This document shows, in pieces, positions 28,878 to 40,343 of a stretch of 64,000 nt of DNA; within the stretch, counting starts at the first letter, position 1, and the number at the start of each line of letters is the position of its first letter. The notes below the pieces were generated by a model that saw only the letters and a list, made by a program, of their open reading frames with translations, did not search any database and was not told the DNA's origin. Source of the DNA: Hygrophila difformis (taxonomy: Eukaryota > Streptophyta > Magnoliopsida > Lamiales > Acanthaceae); NCBI GenBank assembly GCA_030278955.1, contig JAOANR010000010.1, forward strand, positions 25,698,444 through 25,762,443, written 5' to 3'. The position numbers and the translations under genes were made by a program.

Positions 28878-31708
28878 ACCTTTTTGCCAAATTTTTATTC
28901 TTCATCTCACTCCATTAATTAATTGAACCTTTATATTAATGTTTTGAGGTTGAAATCCAATGATCTCAACCCATGATTAATTTGATATAAAGAGCTTTGT
29001 TCAATTTCCCATTAAAAGATTCTTCTATAAGAAATTAAACTCTAATGATCTAGGTATATAATCCGGACTGTAATTAATTAATTATGGAATGAGAGATTAT
29101 TTAGATCATAAAGAGTAATCATGGATTCATTTCCATACCTTGCATGAGAAACCAATGTCTCTCATGCAAGACGACCCAAAAATATTTTCTTTTATTTATT
29201 TATTTTGTCTTTTCCGTGATGTGTGAAACAGCTAATAAGGAATATATCAGATTAATGTTGGCGGGTAATCCCACACGGATAACTAGCTCGTATTCGGTAT
29301 ATTAATTATTAATTGTTATTTTGCATGGTCTGGATAGTGGTCAGTGGAAGCCTTGGCGGTTCGTCCATTCGGGATTATAATAGCTGCTCAGCTGACTCCT
29401 ACCCGGATACAGTTTTCTTTTCTTTTCTTTATTTTAATTTCAAATCCGAATCTGGAGCTGTAGTAATGTTAGACGATATTTGCCAATGTCATCTAATAAT
29501 TATTGCAGTGATAGAACATGTGGGTTTTTATCCAAATTCACAGACAGTGGAGTTTAAGATGACAGTGGCAACTGTCATTTAGGGAATTTCACTATCTAAA
29601 AATCGTTCCACCTGGAATAGTTGGGACCTGGAAAGCAGATGTTTGCAGTCCGGATAACCCCAGCTATTTCAGTCATCTTTTTAGCCAAATAAATTCTTCT
29701 CATCTCCGGCTATTTCATCTCTGTGTATCAATTTCTGTCTAGACCCACCTTATATTTTGGGTTATTTAATTTTACACTTCTCTATAACTTTATGCATGAT
29801 ATTATTACGTAGATATTGTGGTCAATATTATTTTGGGATCCTTCCCTTGGACATAGAAGTCTTGATTTTAATCAGATGTCTCACAATAAATTTCCAACAA
29901 AAATTCCTTTATAAAATCCGGATCTGATTAAAGGGATAAATTCAACAGTTATGACTAATTCATATCCGACTGGGGGTTGATTTTGGGAAATTAGAAGCAG
30001 AGTCAGCGACTAGGTCTCACCTAGACTGAAAGGATCTGTGTTTTAATTGAGAGTCTAGTACCTGATAGGGAATGATTTTCAGATTTATTATTTTCCAAAA
30101 TTGCTGTTTGTTGGAAATCTTGTATTAAATATTACACTAGGTCAGATTCCACTTGGATTCCGATAAGGTGTAACAGATAATACTAGAGGAACAACATTCG
30201 GGCCTTGGTTATTTTCTAAGGTAGGGTTGAGTATTCTTTCGACTGCTATCTTCTTCTGCCAAAGCCTATTTTTGAGTCCTGAGTGAGTGCATCCGGAACG
30301 AACTGATTTATTAGTTCGTTTCATTAGTTTGTATCTCATAACCACCCGACGGGAAGTGAACACTGCGGGCGGTTCACCGAGAACAGGGAATTCTTGATCC
30401 ACATCCAGTCATTCTGACTGGGGGCTTTCTTTTACTACCAGGGTCAGACTTTCAAAAACCTCCGAGTGATAGGATTTTAAATGCTTTCTTTACCGCTTTC
30501 TTTTACCGCTTTCTTTTAAATGCTTTCATTAGAGGTCACTCGGTTGTATTGAGAGTTGTGTAACTGCTACTAGGACTGAGAGTTAAGGGACAGTTCAAGG
30601 CTTGATTAGACTCTTTGGGTGTGACATGGGGGAATGATAGCAGTACTTGACACTTCAATAAATGATTTGTCAGGTGTTGCTTGTCCACCACAGATAAATA
30701 ACACGCTCTGACGGGAGCAGTTGTGAGTCTGCGGTATCTTAGAACTTGTTGCTTTAAGAGCATGTAAACTCTTGCTGTAAGTACCTGTCTGTTAAAGGGA
30801 ACATGGTATAGAGAGCATGAGAATTAGCTAATTGATGGATTATCCCAAGCTAAGATCTGTGTAACAAAATGGAAGTTTATTTGTGTTTCATCTAAATCTT
30901 GTCCAACCTTTATTATCTTCTTCCTGTCCCTTCTGTCATATTTTAAGTCTGCTTTCTTAGAATAATCTTAATCACTTTCTTAGATTAATTTTATTGCTTT
31001 CTTAGATTAGATTTAATTCGCTTTCTAGAATAATTATCATCTGCTTTATTTTGATTGCTTTCATAGCTTAGTTTAAATTATGTCAAGAAGTTGTTAGTCA
31101 TTTCTCAAACTTGAATCGAGTAACCGAGTGGAAAATCCTAGTAAACGACGTGGGCCCTGCTTCTATCGCACATCCTCCAGTGAACGATCCGGTCTTACTA
31201 TAAATTACTGCAATTTTTGACACCGTGCGCTTTCGGGGGCACAGTTTCTTAACACGAGCAATAAAAACATGACTACTTATAAATATATCCCTAATCACAA
31301 CTCCGCCATCATAAATTGGTTTCATTAAATAAAACCTAAACCAGGATCATGATTTTTCGGAAAATACTCATGTAGTGGGAATCTGTCAAAAGTTTCATGG
31401 CAGGAAATCTTATGGCAAGAATTGATGAGAAGTATCATGGCACATGTGCCGGGGATCCTCAGTGTGACAGGCTGAAGGTCAACCTATCCCGGCTGTACCA
31501 TGAGATTTGTCAGCAGTTCCATGATAGAGAGGACCACAACGCCATTTGAAATCAAAACACCACACTTGAGTAATAAAAAGACTAATAATCTTGATATACC
31601 CCTAAACCCTTTCCCGTGAATCATAACTCTTTCATTTTAATAAAATTAATCCTGGTATACTTTCTTATAAAAATATGCTCGTGTTACTGAAACTTGTCAA
31701 AAGTTTCA

Positions 31709-32076
31709 GGCAGCCTGGTGGAAGAAAGTCTCTGCTGCAGAAGGGTAATTTTTTTTTTTTTGCTTTTGTTTGAACTATTTTCGTGAACTAGTTATAACTG
31801 TTTTTGCTGGACAATTGCACAATGGCCTGTAATAATTAAATTGTGATCTTACATGCTTTATTTTATGATTATTGCCATGTGCTTGCTTTTGATGTAAATG
31901 CTCCTAGAATATTTGATAGGCAATCTTGTACGGAGCATTAGTATAGTTTGTCTTGTGTTTGGGAATCATTGTAATTGGTGGTTGGGTCTCAATGGGAAGT
32001 ATTTCTACATCATTGTTCTTGTGTTAATTGTTTAGACATCGGTTGAATCAACTCTTATACTGGCCCACATTCTGCC
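31709..32076. other. Unassigned sequence between A1 and a copia-like fragment
   Basis: Begins GGCAGCCTGGTGGAAGAAAG and soon runs into AAGGGTAATTTTTT, which could be the end of a host exon followed by an intron. The rest is T-rich and non-coding. It does not match any other element in the window by eye. GGCAG at 31709 would be the A1 target duplication if confirmed at its other end. Confidence 0.3.
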
Positions 32077-33007
32077 AAAAAGGGGGAGATTGTTGGGAAC
32101 CAGTTTTGAGCAAATGTGTTCACAACCGATGTCTGAACTACTTTGTTGGACCAACCTCGTCAACATCAGACAAACTAAGTAAAGGAAGAAGAGCTGGCGA
32201 ATATACTCATGAAGATTCTTCAACGGCTAGCTGATCTTCTGCCCGGATCCCGCGCACGAAGTAAGGGAATAAGGATCTCCTAATCCGGGCAACTCCATTC
32301 CAAGGATCCGTGTACTTATGGTAAGATTATCTTACCTTGGAATGGAGATGCGGTGGTTCTCTTCAAAAAGGACGGTCAAGGGATGAACAGGACACGACTG
32401 ACATCATTCATCTTCTCCCTTGTGCGATCGAAAGTATTGTGTTAAGAGAATCACATTCCTTCCGAGTTCTTGAATTCATCATCTTGAAGGGAAACATACG
32501 ATCAACACTTCCTCGAGTGCTTTGATCGAAAGTGCTACTGTGAACTTGATTGAGGACGACGGATTCAATCAAGGCTTTCGAGGAGTCGTCAAACTCAAGA
32601 GCTTAATTGAAAGATTCAAGTAGGAGAGTCGCCAACAGGTTTCGACCAAGGGCAAACTTGAAGGAGGAGCCTTCAAGAGATTGAAGCAAGGTCGGGGAGA
32701 TCTTCACCAAGACAGGGGGAGTGTCTTGGTTTGACAATTCAGTCCGCTTGGTGATTGGAGTTGGGCGGAACAAATCACTATTGTTTAGATCGAGGATCAA
32801 GTCAAAACAATTAGTGAATCTCCTGGATTGGTATCCCCCAGACGTAGGCTTGTGCCGAACTGGGTCAACAAACCTTGAGTTCTTTATTCTTACAGTTTAT
32901 TTACTTTCCGCTGCTTAATATCTTAAACTGTTTAACGTGTCCACGAAAGATGTTTGAACTAGTTTTCAGGACTACTTAATTGGTTATCCACGCAAACGGA
33001 CCTAACA
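32077..33007 (+). mobile_element. 3' end of a Ty1/copia-like element: polypurine tract plus LTR
   Basis: The tract AAAAAGGGGGAGAT (32077-32090) directly precedes TGTTGGGAACCAG, a very common polypurine/LTR junction of plant copia elements. The LTR runs to CCTAACA at 33007 (about 917 bp), with matching terminal bases TGTTGGG/CCTAACA. No coding region remains upstream. A 12-bp inverted repeat AGACATCGGTTG/CAACCGATGTCT spans the junction (about 32035 and 32124). Confidence 0.65.
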
Positions 33008-33247
33008 CGGGTCATTCTCGAATTAAGATTCCTATCCTAAATTTTATTTCGTCTCTAATTGTTTTCGTACTCGAATTCTTGAATCTATTGAATTTAAATT
33101 CGTCGGAGTTGAATTCGTCATCTTTCGATTCCCGTGCAATGATTTATTTATTTAAATCATTTTCGACTTCATGGTTCTTGGAATTAAAATTCCCTTGCTC
33201 TTCGAATTTAATTCCATTTACTATTATTAAAAGTCTCGGGTATTACA
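33008..33247 (-). repeat. Fragment of a B2-like chromovirus LTR start
   Basis: On the minus strand it starts TGTAATACCCGAGAC at 33247 and follows the first part of the B2 LTR (about 19636-20054) with many differences and deletions, ending at the shared GAGAATGACCCG. It is cut exactly where the copia LTR ends, so the copia element probably inserted into it. Confidence 0.65.
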
Positions 33248-33867
33248 TAAACAAATCACTAATCGTATGAGCAGCAGAGATCGGAAAAATAAGTTTGGAA
33301 AAGGTAAGGTTGTTGCGGGTAGAACTCAGACGAAGACCTTGGAAAATAGTGGAGTTGAGGACGACCCCAAAAGCAGTAAGAGGGCTAGATCAGTTTCAAC
33401 TTCAGAAGAAGGAACCGATGGAAACTCGAAGGGTGATTCTATGGGAGGCAAGAGTGAGCATTCCTCCAAAGAAAACCAAGAATCACGAGAGGATGCTTTC
33501 GCTGATCTGCCTAATTCAGCTTCTTGTGAGACTGAATCGGTGGAGGCTTTGGCTACGTGGAAGAATCGGATGTGGGAATGGAGGATGCTTGGGACATTAT
33601 CTATGTCCCATTGGGGGGGGGGGGGGGGGGGGGGTTTGTATGTTTACTATCTATTTATTCTTATGTCAGTGTTCGATAATTTCAATATTTTTGCTTGGAA
33701 TGTTCAGGGTTTTATGAGTGCATAGGCTTGGCGGGTGCTATCTGATTGTGTTTGCTTCCATAAGCCTTCGTTGATTTGCTTATTTGAACCCCAAGGTCAA
33801 TTTGATAGGGTTCGCAATTTTATGTTTGGATTGGGTTATTATCCAATCTGTATCCATGAGGCAATTG
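33248..33867 (+). pseudogene. LINE (L1-type) fragment: ORF1 tail and start of endonuclease
   Basis: An ORF from 33267 encodes a Ser/Lys/Glu-rich segment (DRKNKFGKGKVV, then ENQESREDAFADLP). After a G run, another stretch reads FNIFAWNVQGFM, the typical start of the LINE APE-type endonuclease (xxxWNVxG). It continues past a TAG at 33723 with AWRVLSDCVCFHKP and ICLFEPQGQFDRV. The copy is disabled by the stop, and C cuts it at 33867. The ORF1 part may be shifted in frame relative to the endonuclease part by the G run. Confidence 0.6.
33613..33634 (+). repeat. 22-base G homopolymer
   Basis: An uninterrupted run of 22 G inside the LINE scrap, able to form G-quadruplexes and prone to length errors in sequencing. 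Confidence 0.85.
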
Positions 33868-36544
33868 TGTAACACCCCGGTTTTTGGTCACCCAGGTCGG
33901 GATGTCACCGCCACATCCCCTTAGTAAGACACGGTTTCTCCGAGCTTACTAAAGAGATGCAAGGCTAGGTATTGCAGTATTTAAAAGTATTTAAATCATT
34001 CAAGATAGCCCATAGAATATAATTGGAAAATAATAATAGTATAGCGCAGCGGAAATAATTGTTTTAGTATAGTATCGCAGTGGAAAATTTAAATAGGGCC
34101 GACATGGCCAAAACACGGGTTAAACAGGCCCGTTCATAATATGGTCTAAAGAACGAATTTAAAAGCAAAATAATGTTTCCCAAAATCCCATGCATGAATC
34201 GTGCTCACACATGCTCATCCCACACATTCTGTAAGAAAAGGAATAAAAACGGTTTTGGTCAGCAAACTTGCTGAGTAAGTTAACACATGCATGATCGTGG
34301 GGTTTAAAAGCCATTAATTTAATAAATAACTGAAAGCATGATAATAACATAATATTCAATTTAATCTAATCAACTATCCAATAGCATAATTTATTTCAGG
34401 GCTCTATATAATAACACAAATCGTATGGTTTAGAATAATAGCCATAATTTTAAAGAAAGCATTTAAATAATTTAATTGGACAACAACATAATTTAATCTA
34501 ATTTAATTTAGTTTAATATCCCCATTACATCCCCGATTTGGTATCTCAAAGTTTCACGATAGTATCGCGATGTCAACAAGTTTAGTCGGTAGCCCGGCGG
34601 CCGCAACCGTATCAGCTATACCCAGTACCACTCCGGAGCCTCGGGAAACCCATACGGATATTCACGAGAGTGTAGGCTCTATATTTCACCGTTTTGGCAA
34701 TATCACATTTCAAGTTTAGCGCGCGGGGTCACCATCGTCCATTAAGGCACGAAGTGAAGCAGTTAGGGGGCACCCTGCAGAGCACTCACCCCTAATTTTA
34801 ATTTATCAAGTTTGTAAGGGGATTTAATTTTAAAAATCTGACTTTACTTGTATTCATTTAAAAATAATATCTCAACTCATTTCAACCCTAAAGGTTAATT
34901 CCATGTTTCAACAAGATTTCAAGATTTTGTTTCCGGTAAACCACAGTTTACTCTAAAATTCGTCTAAAATCAGATTTAATTCCAAAAATTCCAAAATTTC
35001 ATGTCTGACTCAGAAACGTCAAGATCTACAACTTTCGTGTTTTAACTTTTTCAAGCCGAGATACCTAAGTAGGTCAAAATCACCAATTTTCGCATAAGAA
35101 CAATCCTGTCCGAGTTTAATGTATCACAGTTTAAAGATTTCGAATTCTACCATAGCAATTCAACTACAAATTTGATGAAATTTGACAAAGATCATCTTAA
35201 GACAAATATCTACGACTTTCATGTTCGGCCAAAGATCTAAAACAGTCTAGATCCTATGTCAAAAACGCGATCAAGATCATTCCTAAGTTCTGTCCAAGAT
35301 TTCAAGATCTAGATTCAAACAGTTCGGTTTCGGTGGGTTTTCACATATCAAATCGACTCCAAAAATTCTCAAACATTTACAGTAGCTAGATCTAAGTCTT
35401 AGGAACGTTTTTTGTGTTTTAAGTTTCTCCGTTCTAAGGTTCGGAAAAATTCATCAAATTTGTTGCGTCGGTAGAAAGTTTAGATTGACAGATTTTTGAT
35501 TTCTTGTTAATTTTTTAGTTTTGAATGTTTTAATTCATCCCAAAACCATGTAAGAGTTAACTTACAGAGTTTATGAACGTCCGGGATCGTCTATTCGAAG
35601 GCGTGGCTTCCAGTCCACCGTTTCTCCTCTCCGTTCGTCGGGTTCTACGATCTAGATCCAATACGAGGTGTAGAAGAGAAAAGAAGAAGATTAGGATTCG
35701 TTTTCGAATCGTTTATGGAACAAAGATTGGATCGAGACTTACCACGACTCTGGAGATCCTAGAAATTTCGTCCAACAGCGTTCGTCTTGGTTTCGTGCCT
35801 CCGACGACTCCGGATTTAGGGTTTCGAATGTGTAGAAAGTTGTAGGGTTTCGTAAAAGTATTCGGAGCTCCCAAGGGGGTTTATTTATAGATTTCCAGGT
35901 CCTAGGGCGTCCAACATCTGACCTAAGGGTCTTGGATCGAGAGACGTTCAACCGAAAGTCGAAAAATCCGCGTTCGGGCGAGAGATTCACGCAACGGGCG
36001 AATCTATCGTGTGGCACGGTCGTGGCGCGCCCAATGCCTTGGGACCGCGCGGCCACCGCGCCGACTTCGCCTGGACTTCGGTCCGGGTGGGTCATGCGAT
36101 CCGTCATGCTTTTCCGCCTCTCTTTCGGGTTTCTATCCCTCTATGCTCCCGAATTCCGATTTCCGGGTATCTTCGGGTTTCTACTTTCTCTCTAAACTTT
36201 TACTCGGGTCTAATTGGATGTTTGGACTCGAATCCTCGAGTTCATTAGTGTCGGGTTTCGGTGTACAATTTACTTACCTTTAATAATTCTTTTTATGTAA
36301 TTAAATTCCTTTAATTCCTTTTTAAGTTAAATCTCATTTCTCATTTCCTTATCTTTATTTATTTATTTATTTGCTGGATTTATCTATTCTTTAATTCTTT
36401 TTAAGTTAAATCTCATTTCTCATTTCCTTATCTTTATTTATTTATTTATTTGCTGGATTTATCTAGTTATTTTATTTATTGTATTTATTGTTTATTTATT
36501 TAATTATTGTTTTATTTTATGTTGGAAAATTCTCGGGTATTACA
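33868..36544 (-). repeat. C 3' LTR
   Basis: 2,677 bp, TGTAATACCCGAG...GGTGTTACA on the minus strand. It contains the end hairpin (33922-33951), three copies of the roughly 185-bp core and a TATA box at 35882-35889. No hairpin array comparable to B1 or B2 was seen in its R/U5 part (34550-34800), though short palindromes such as CGATAgTATCG and CTCCGGAG occur there. Confidence 0.9.
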
Positions 36545-36767
36545 GTCTACCCTCCTTAAGAATCAACTTCGTCCTCGAAGTTGTGTTTCGGCTTTTCTCG
36601 TGCTAAGGTCTTGTGTTTGTTTTATTATGTTGTGACTGAACTTAGAATTAAAACTTCTAAGCTGCCTACGTACCCGGTAAAGGGATCAAGCCATAACGTA
36701 GTTCAAAAGTTTACAAAAGTGCACGAAAAATAGGTGGTATGACATCCTCTCCCCCTTAAGATTGCAG
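36545..36767 (-). promoter_or_regulatory. C polypurine tracts and PPT hairpin
   Basis: The tract next to the LTR is CTTAAGGAGGGTAGAC on the minus strand (36545-36560), with hairpin AACTTCG/CGAAGTT at 36565-36582. A second tract, AAGGGGGAGAGGA, lies at 36745-36757. The same two tracts recur in B1 and B2, and B1 uses the second one as its LTR boundary. Confidence 0.75.
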
Positions 36768-37990
36768 TTATGTCCCCATAACTGTGTCGGTATCAGTTTG
36801 GAACAATGTCGGGTAGCGTTCTCTCATGTCGGATTCTACTTCCCAAGTTGTCGTCTCACTTTCGTGGTTTGACCAAAGAACCTTGATCATTTGACGGTTT
36901 TGTTCCTCGTTACTCGTTCCTTAGTGTCAAGAATACGCACTGGGACTTCCTCGTAAGTCAAGTCTTCATCGAGCTCAATTATCTCCGGTTGAAGTACATG
37001 TGTCGGGTCCGGCACATACTTCTTTAGTTGCGAGACATGGAAGACATTATGAACTCTATCTAAGTGTGGGGGTAAAGCCAATCGGTACGCTAAAGTTCCG
37101 ACTCGTTCTAGAATTTCGTAAGGTCCTATGTATCGAGGACTCAACTTCCCTCGCTTGCCAAAGCGCATCACCCCCTTCATGGGTGATATCTTTAGCATGA
37201 CCCTATCTCCCACTTGAAATTCTAGGTCTCGTCGTCTCACGTCGGCATAACTCTTTTGACGGTCTTGTGCGGCTTTCATCTTCCCTTGAATCACTTTGAC
37301 TTGTTGAGCCATGTCTTCGATAAGTTGTGGTCCCACTACCACGCACTTATCGTTTTCTTCCCAGCTCAACGGACTTCGGCACTTTCGTCCATACAACGCC
37401 TCGAAAGGTGCCATGCCGATGCTAGCATGGTAGCTATTATTATAGGAACACTCAATCAAGGGTAAATGAGATTCCCAATTCCCTTTAAATTCCAACACAC
37501 ATGCTCTCAGCATGTCTTCTAGTGTTTGGATTGTCCTCTCGGTTTGTCCATCCGTCATCGGGTGGAATGCGGTGCTCATTTTGATTTGAGTACCGAGAGC
37601 TCTTTGTAACTCCGTCCAGAAATGAGAGACAAATCGACTGTCTCTATCGGAAATGATATCATGTGGTACTCCATGTCGTCGTACCACATTATCAATGTAG
37701 GCTCGGGCCAATTGGTCCATAGTCCACGTGTCTTTCATTGGGATAAATATGGCTGTCTTTGTTAGCCTATCCACAATCACCCAAATCTTGTTCATGCCTT
37801 TAGGTGATCGGGGTAATCCCGAGACAAAGTCCATTGAGATGCTATCCCACTTCCAACTTGGAATCTCTAGTGGTTGCATCAATCCTAAGGGTTTATGTCG
37901 CACTGCCTTAACCTTTTGGCAGGTGAGACATCTCGCCACGAAGTTCGCCACTTCTTCTTCATTCCCGGCCACCAATAGATCTTCTTCAGA
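36768..37990 (-). pseudogene. pol: C integrase and chromodomain
   Basis: Integrase reads from the zinc-finger end (CLTCQKV, near 37920) through the DDE core: WDSISMDFVSGLP, ISDRDSRFVSHFW and DGQTERTIQTLED supply D, D and E. The GPY/F-type tail (SPRYIGPYEILERVG) follows. The frame breaks near 36886; after a one-base loss the other frame continues with a chromodomain-like end (VLWSNHESETTTWEVESDM) to a stop at 36768. Another one-base loss near 37975 separates it from the RNase H part. The chromodomain places C in the chromovirus group, in which it is thought to steer insertion into heterochromatin. Confidence 0.85.
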
Positions 37991-39353
37991 TCTTTGTATA
38001 GCTTGTCACCTTATGGATGTACGGAATATGGCGTGTTGTGCCCTTCCTCCATCAACCTTTGTTTCAACTCGGCACATTTAAGGGGCACACACCATCTCCC
38101 TTTAAAACGGATGCTTCCATCCTCGTGGACAGCAAATCCTATTGCCTTTCCTTCGGCAATATACCCTTTTATCTTTTCGAGTTTCGGGTCGCCCGGTTGA
38201 GCGAGTCGAATCTCGTCCAATATTGGAGTTTCTACGATCATGGCATTGACCGTTTCTCTCACTGTGCCAGGATGCACAAGTTCTAACTCCAATCTTGCCA
38301 ACTCCATATACAATGCCGGCGGAATTACCAACGAGTTTGTCACGTGTTGGGTTTTCCGACTTAGGGCATCGGCTACCACATTCGCCTTCCCCTCGTGGTA
38401 TGCTATCTCTGAATCGTAGTCTTTAATAAGTTCCAACCACCTTCGCTGTCTCAAATTCAACTCCTTCTGAGTGAATATATATTTCAAGCTCTTGTGGTCG
38501 GTGAACATTCGACACTTGCGCCCATAAAGATAATGTCTCCATATCTTTAGAGCGAAAATGACCGCTGCCAACTCCAGGTCGTGGGTCGGATAATTTTCCT
38601 CGTGAGGTTTTAGTTGGCGTGATGCATAGGCTACGACTCTCGAGTCTTGCATCAAGACACAACCTAAACCTTCCTTCGAAGCATCGCTATATACTTCGAA
38701 GTCACCATTCTCTGATGGTAGTGTTAATACGGGTGTGGTTATGAGTCATTTCTTCAGCTCTTGAAACGCAGTCTCACACGCTTCGGTCCACTCGTATTTT
38801 GCTCCTTTCTTCAGTAGCTGGGTCAAATGACGTGCAATCCTTGAAAAGTCCTTCACAAATCGCCTATAATACCCGGCTAATCCAAGGAAACTCCTTATTT
38901 CCGTTGGACTCTTCGGAGTTGCCCACTCCGTCACGGCAGAAACCTTTGCCGGATCCACTGATACTCCATCAACGGATACTATGTGTCCGAGAAATGCCAC
39001 TTCTCTCAACCAGAAATCACATTTGGACAATTTGTCGTACAGCTGATTTCTTCGCAAGATTTCTAACACTTGATGTAAGTGTTTTGCATGCTCTTCCTCG
39101 CTCTTTGAGTAGATCAGGATGTCGTCGATGAACACTACGACGCACTGATCTAACAATTCTCGGAACACGTTGTTCATGAGATTCATGAACATGGCCGGAG
39201 CATTTGTTAACCCGAAGGATAACACTGTGAACTCGTAATGGCCATATCGCGTTCGAAATGCCGTCTTCGGAATGTCCTTCTCGGCGATCCTCAATTGATG
39301 ATACCCAGATCGCAAATCGATCTTCGAGAATACTGAAGCTCCCTTCAGTTGGT
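37991..39353 (-). pseudogene. pol: C reverse transcriptase and RNase H
   Basis: Palm motif FIDDILIYS lies near 39115-39140, preceded by the GYHQLRI and [11 protein letters not shown] motifs. RNase H follows with [11 protein letters not shown] and [12 protein letters not shown]. Breaks: a one-base loss near 39353 (after EDLL), TGA at 38746-38748 where CGA would fit, and TAA near 38011 at the start of the integrase zinc-finger region. All catalytic motifs can still be read across frames, which points to a fairly recent loss of function. Confidence 0.85.
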
Positions 39354-40343
39354 CAACAGATCCTCTATTCTCGGTAGGGGGTATTTATTCTTAATGGTCA
39401 CTTGGTTTAGTCCTCGGTAATCTATGCAAAGACGTAGTCCTCCGTCTTTCTTCATAACGAATAAAACCATTGCTCCCCAAGGGGACGTACTCGGTCTTAT
39501 GTAACCTTTTCCCAATAGTTCCTCGAGTTGTTCCTTTAACTCTTTCATTTCCAGTGGTGCCATCCGGTACGGAGCTTTTGAGACAGGCTCTGTCCCCGGA
39601 ATGAGATTTATAGTGAATTCAAGATCTCTCTCAGGTGGCATGCCCGGAACGTCCTCAGGGAACACGTCCGGGTATTCTCTTACCACTGGTATGCTATCAA
39701 CCTTGTTTTCTTCCGCCTCAAGGTTGTGCACATAGCGCGCATATAGTTCATACCCCTTACGCATCAAGTTACTTAATTTGAGTGCACTAACGATTTTGTT
39801 ACTCTTCTTAGGGGGCTGAGAGTAAAAGATAACTCTCTTTCCCTTACTTTTTGACAAGGTGATCTTTTGCTTTTGGCATTCGATCACCGCCTTATACTGG
39901 GATAACCAATCCATCCCCAGTATGATGTCAAAGTCTCTTAAGTTAAATTCTACCAAGTTTGCGAAGAATTCTACATTCTTTATCTCTATAGGAATTCCGT
40001 TATATCGTTTAGAGCAAGACACTACTTCTCCAGAAGGCAATTGAATTCCTAAGCTAATTCTCTCGCACTTAGGTAGATCTAACTCAGGTACTATCCTTGA
40101 TGCTATAATTGAGCAACTAGCTCCAGAATCAAATAGAATTCTAAGGGGTGTATTCAACACATAAAATGTGTCTGCCATCACTTCTCCTTGCGCAGGCACG
40201 TCCGCTTGGTTCACCACGTTCAGCCTCCCCATAGGGCGTCCCTGATTGCCCTGCTGATTCGCATTCGGCTGCTGATTTTGTTGCTGGTTTTGATTCTGAG
40301 GGGGCGGAGGTCGTTGGTTCTGGTTCTGGTTTTGCGGCCTATT
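39354..40343 (-). pseudogene. pol: C protease and start of reverse transcriptase
   Basis: Same frame as gag after a TAG at 40344. The aspartic protease motif [11 protein letters not shown] lies near 40105-40135, and the region [11 protein letters not shown] follows. The start of reverse transcriptase ([17 protein letters not shown], then [20 protein letters not shown]) is intact up to the frameshift near 39353. Confidence 0.85.

Larger units (their letters stand above)
1..31708 (+). mobile_element. Element A1: non-autonomous Athila-like LTR retrotransposon, 5' truncated by the window
   Basis: Most of the 5' LTR lies before the window; its last 97 bases match the end of the 3' LTR (19249-31708) with one difference. 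A tRNA-Asp primer site follows at 98. The leader (about 116-185) then joins directly to sequence that in the related element A2 lies after pol (A1 about 210 onward, A2 about 53690 onward), so gag and pol are missing. What remains is a post-pol region, a palindrome array, a putative short first exon, a very long ORF interrupted by B1, a 3' non-coding region and an LTR interrupted by B2. Without the two insertions the visible part is about 13.2 kb. It could only move with proteins supplied by an A2-like relative. Confidence 0.85.
27546..31708 (+). repeat. A1 3' LTR, second part
   Basis: Resumes after the second CAAGC copy (27541-27545) and ends at AAAAGTTTCA (31708). The joined LTR is about 4.55 kb. 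It holds palindrome arrays on both sides of a TATA box and a long non-coding tail similar in order to the A2 LTR. Near its end are decayed copies of LTR-end plus primer-site modules (31383, 31424-31450, 31497). Small ORFs here are not convincing genes. Confidence 0.85.

Noticed and set aside
33267..33725. Host gene encoding a Ser/Lys-rich protein
   Set aside because: The downstream AWNVQG endonuclease start and flanking transposons fit a LINE ORF1/ORF2 junction better.
34550..34800. Hairpin array in the C LTR like those of B1 and B2
   Set aside because: Only isolated short palindromes are present, with no repeating unit.
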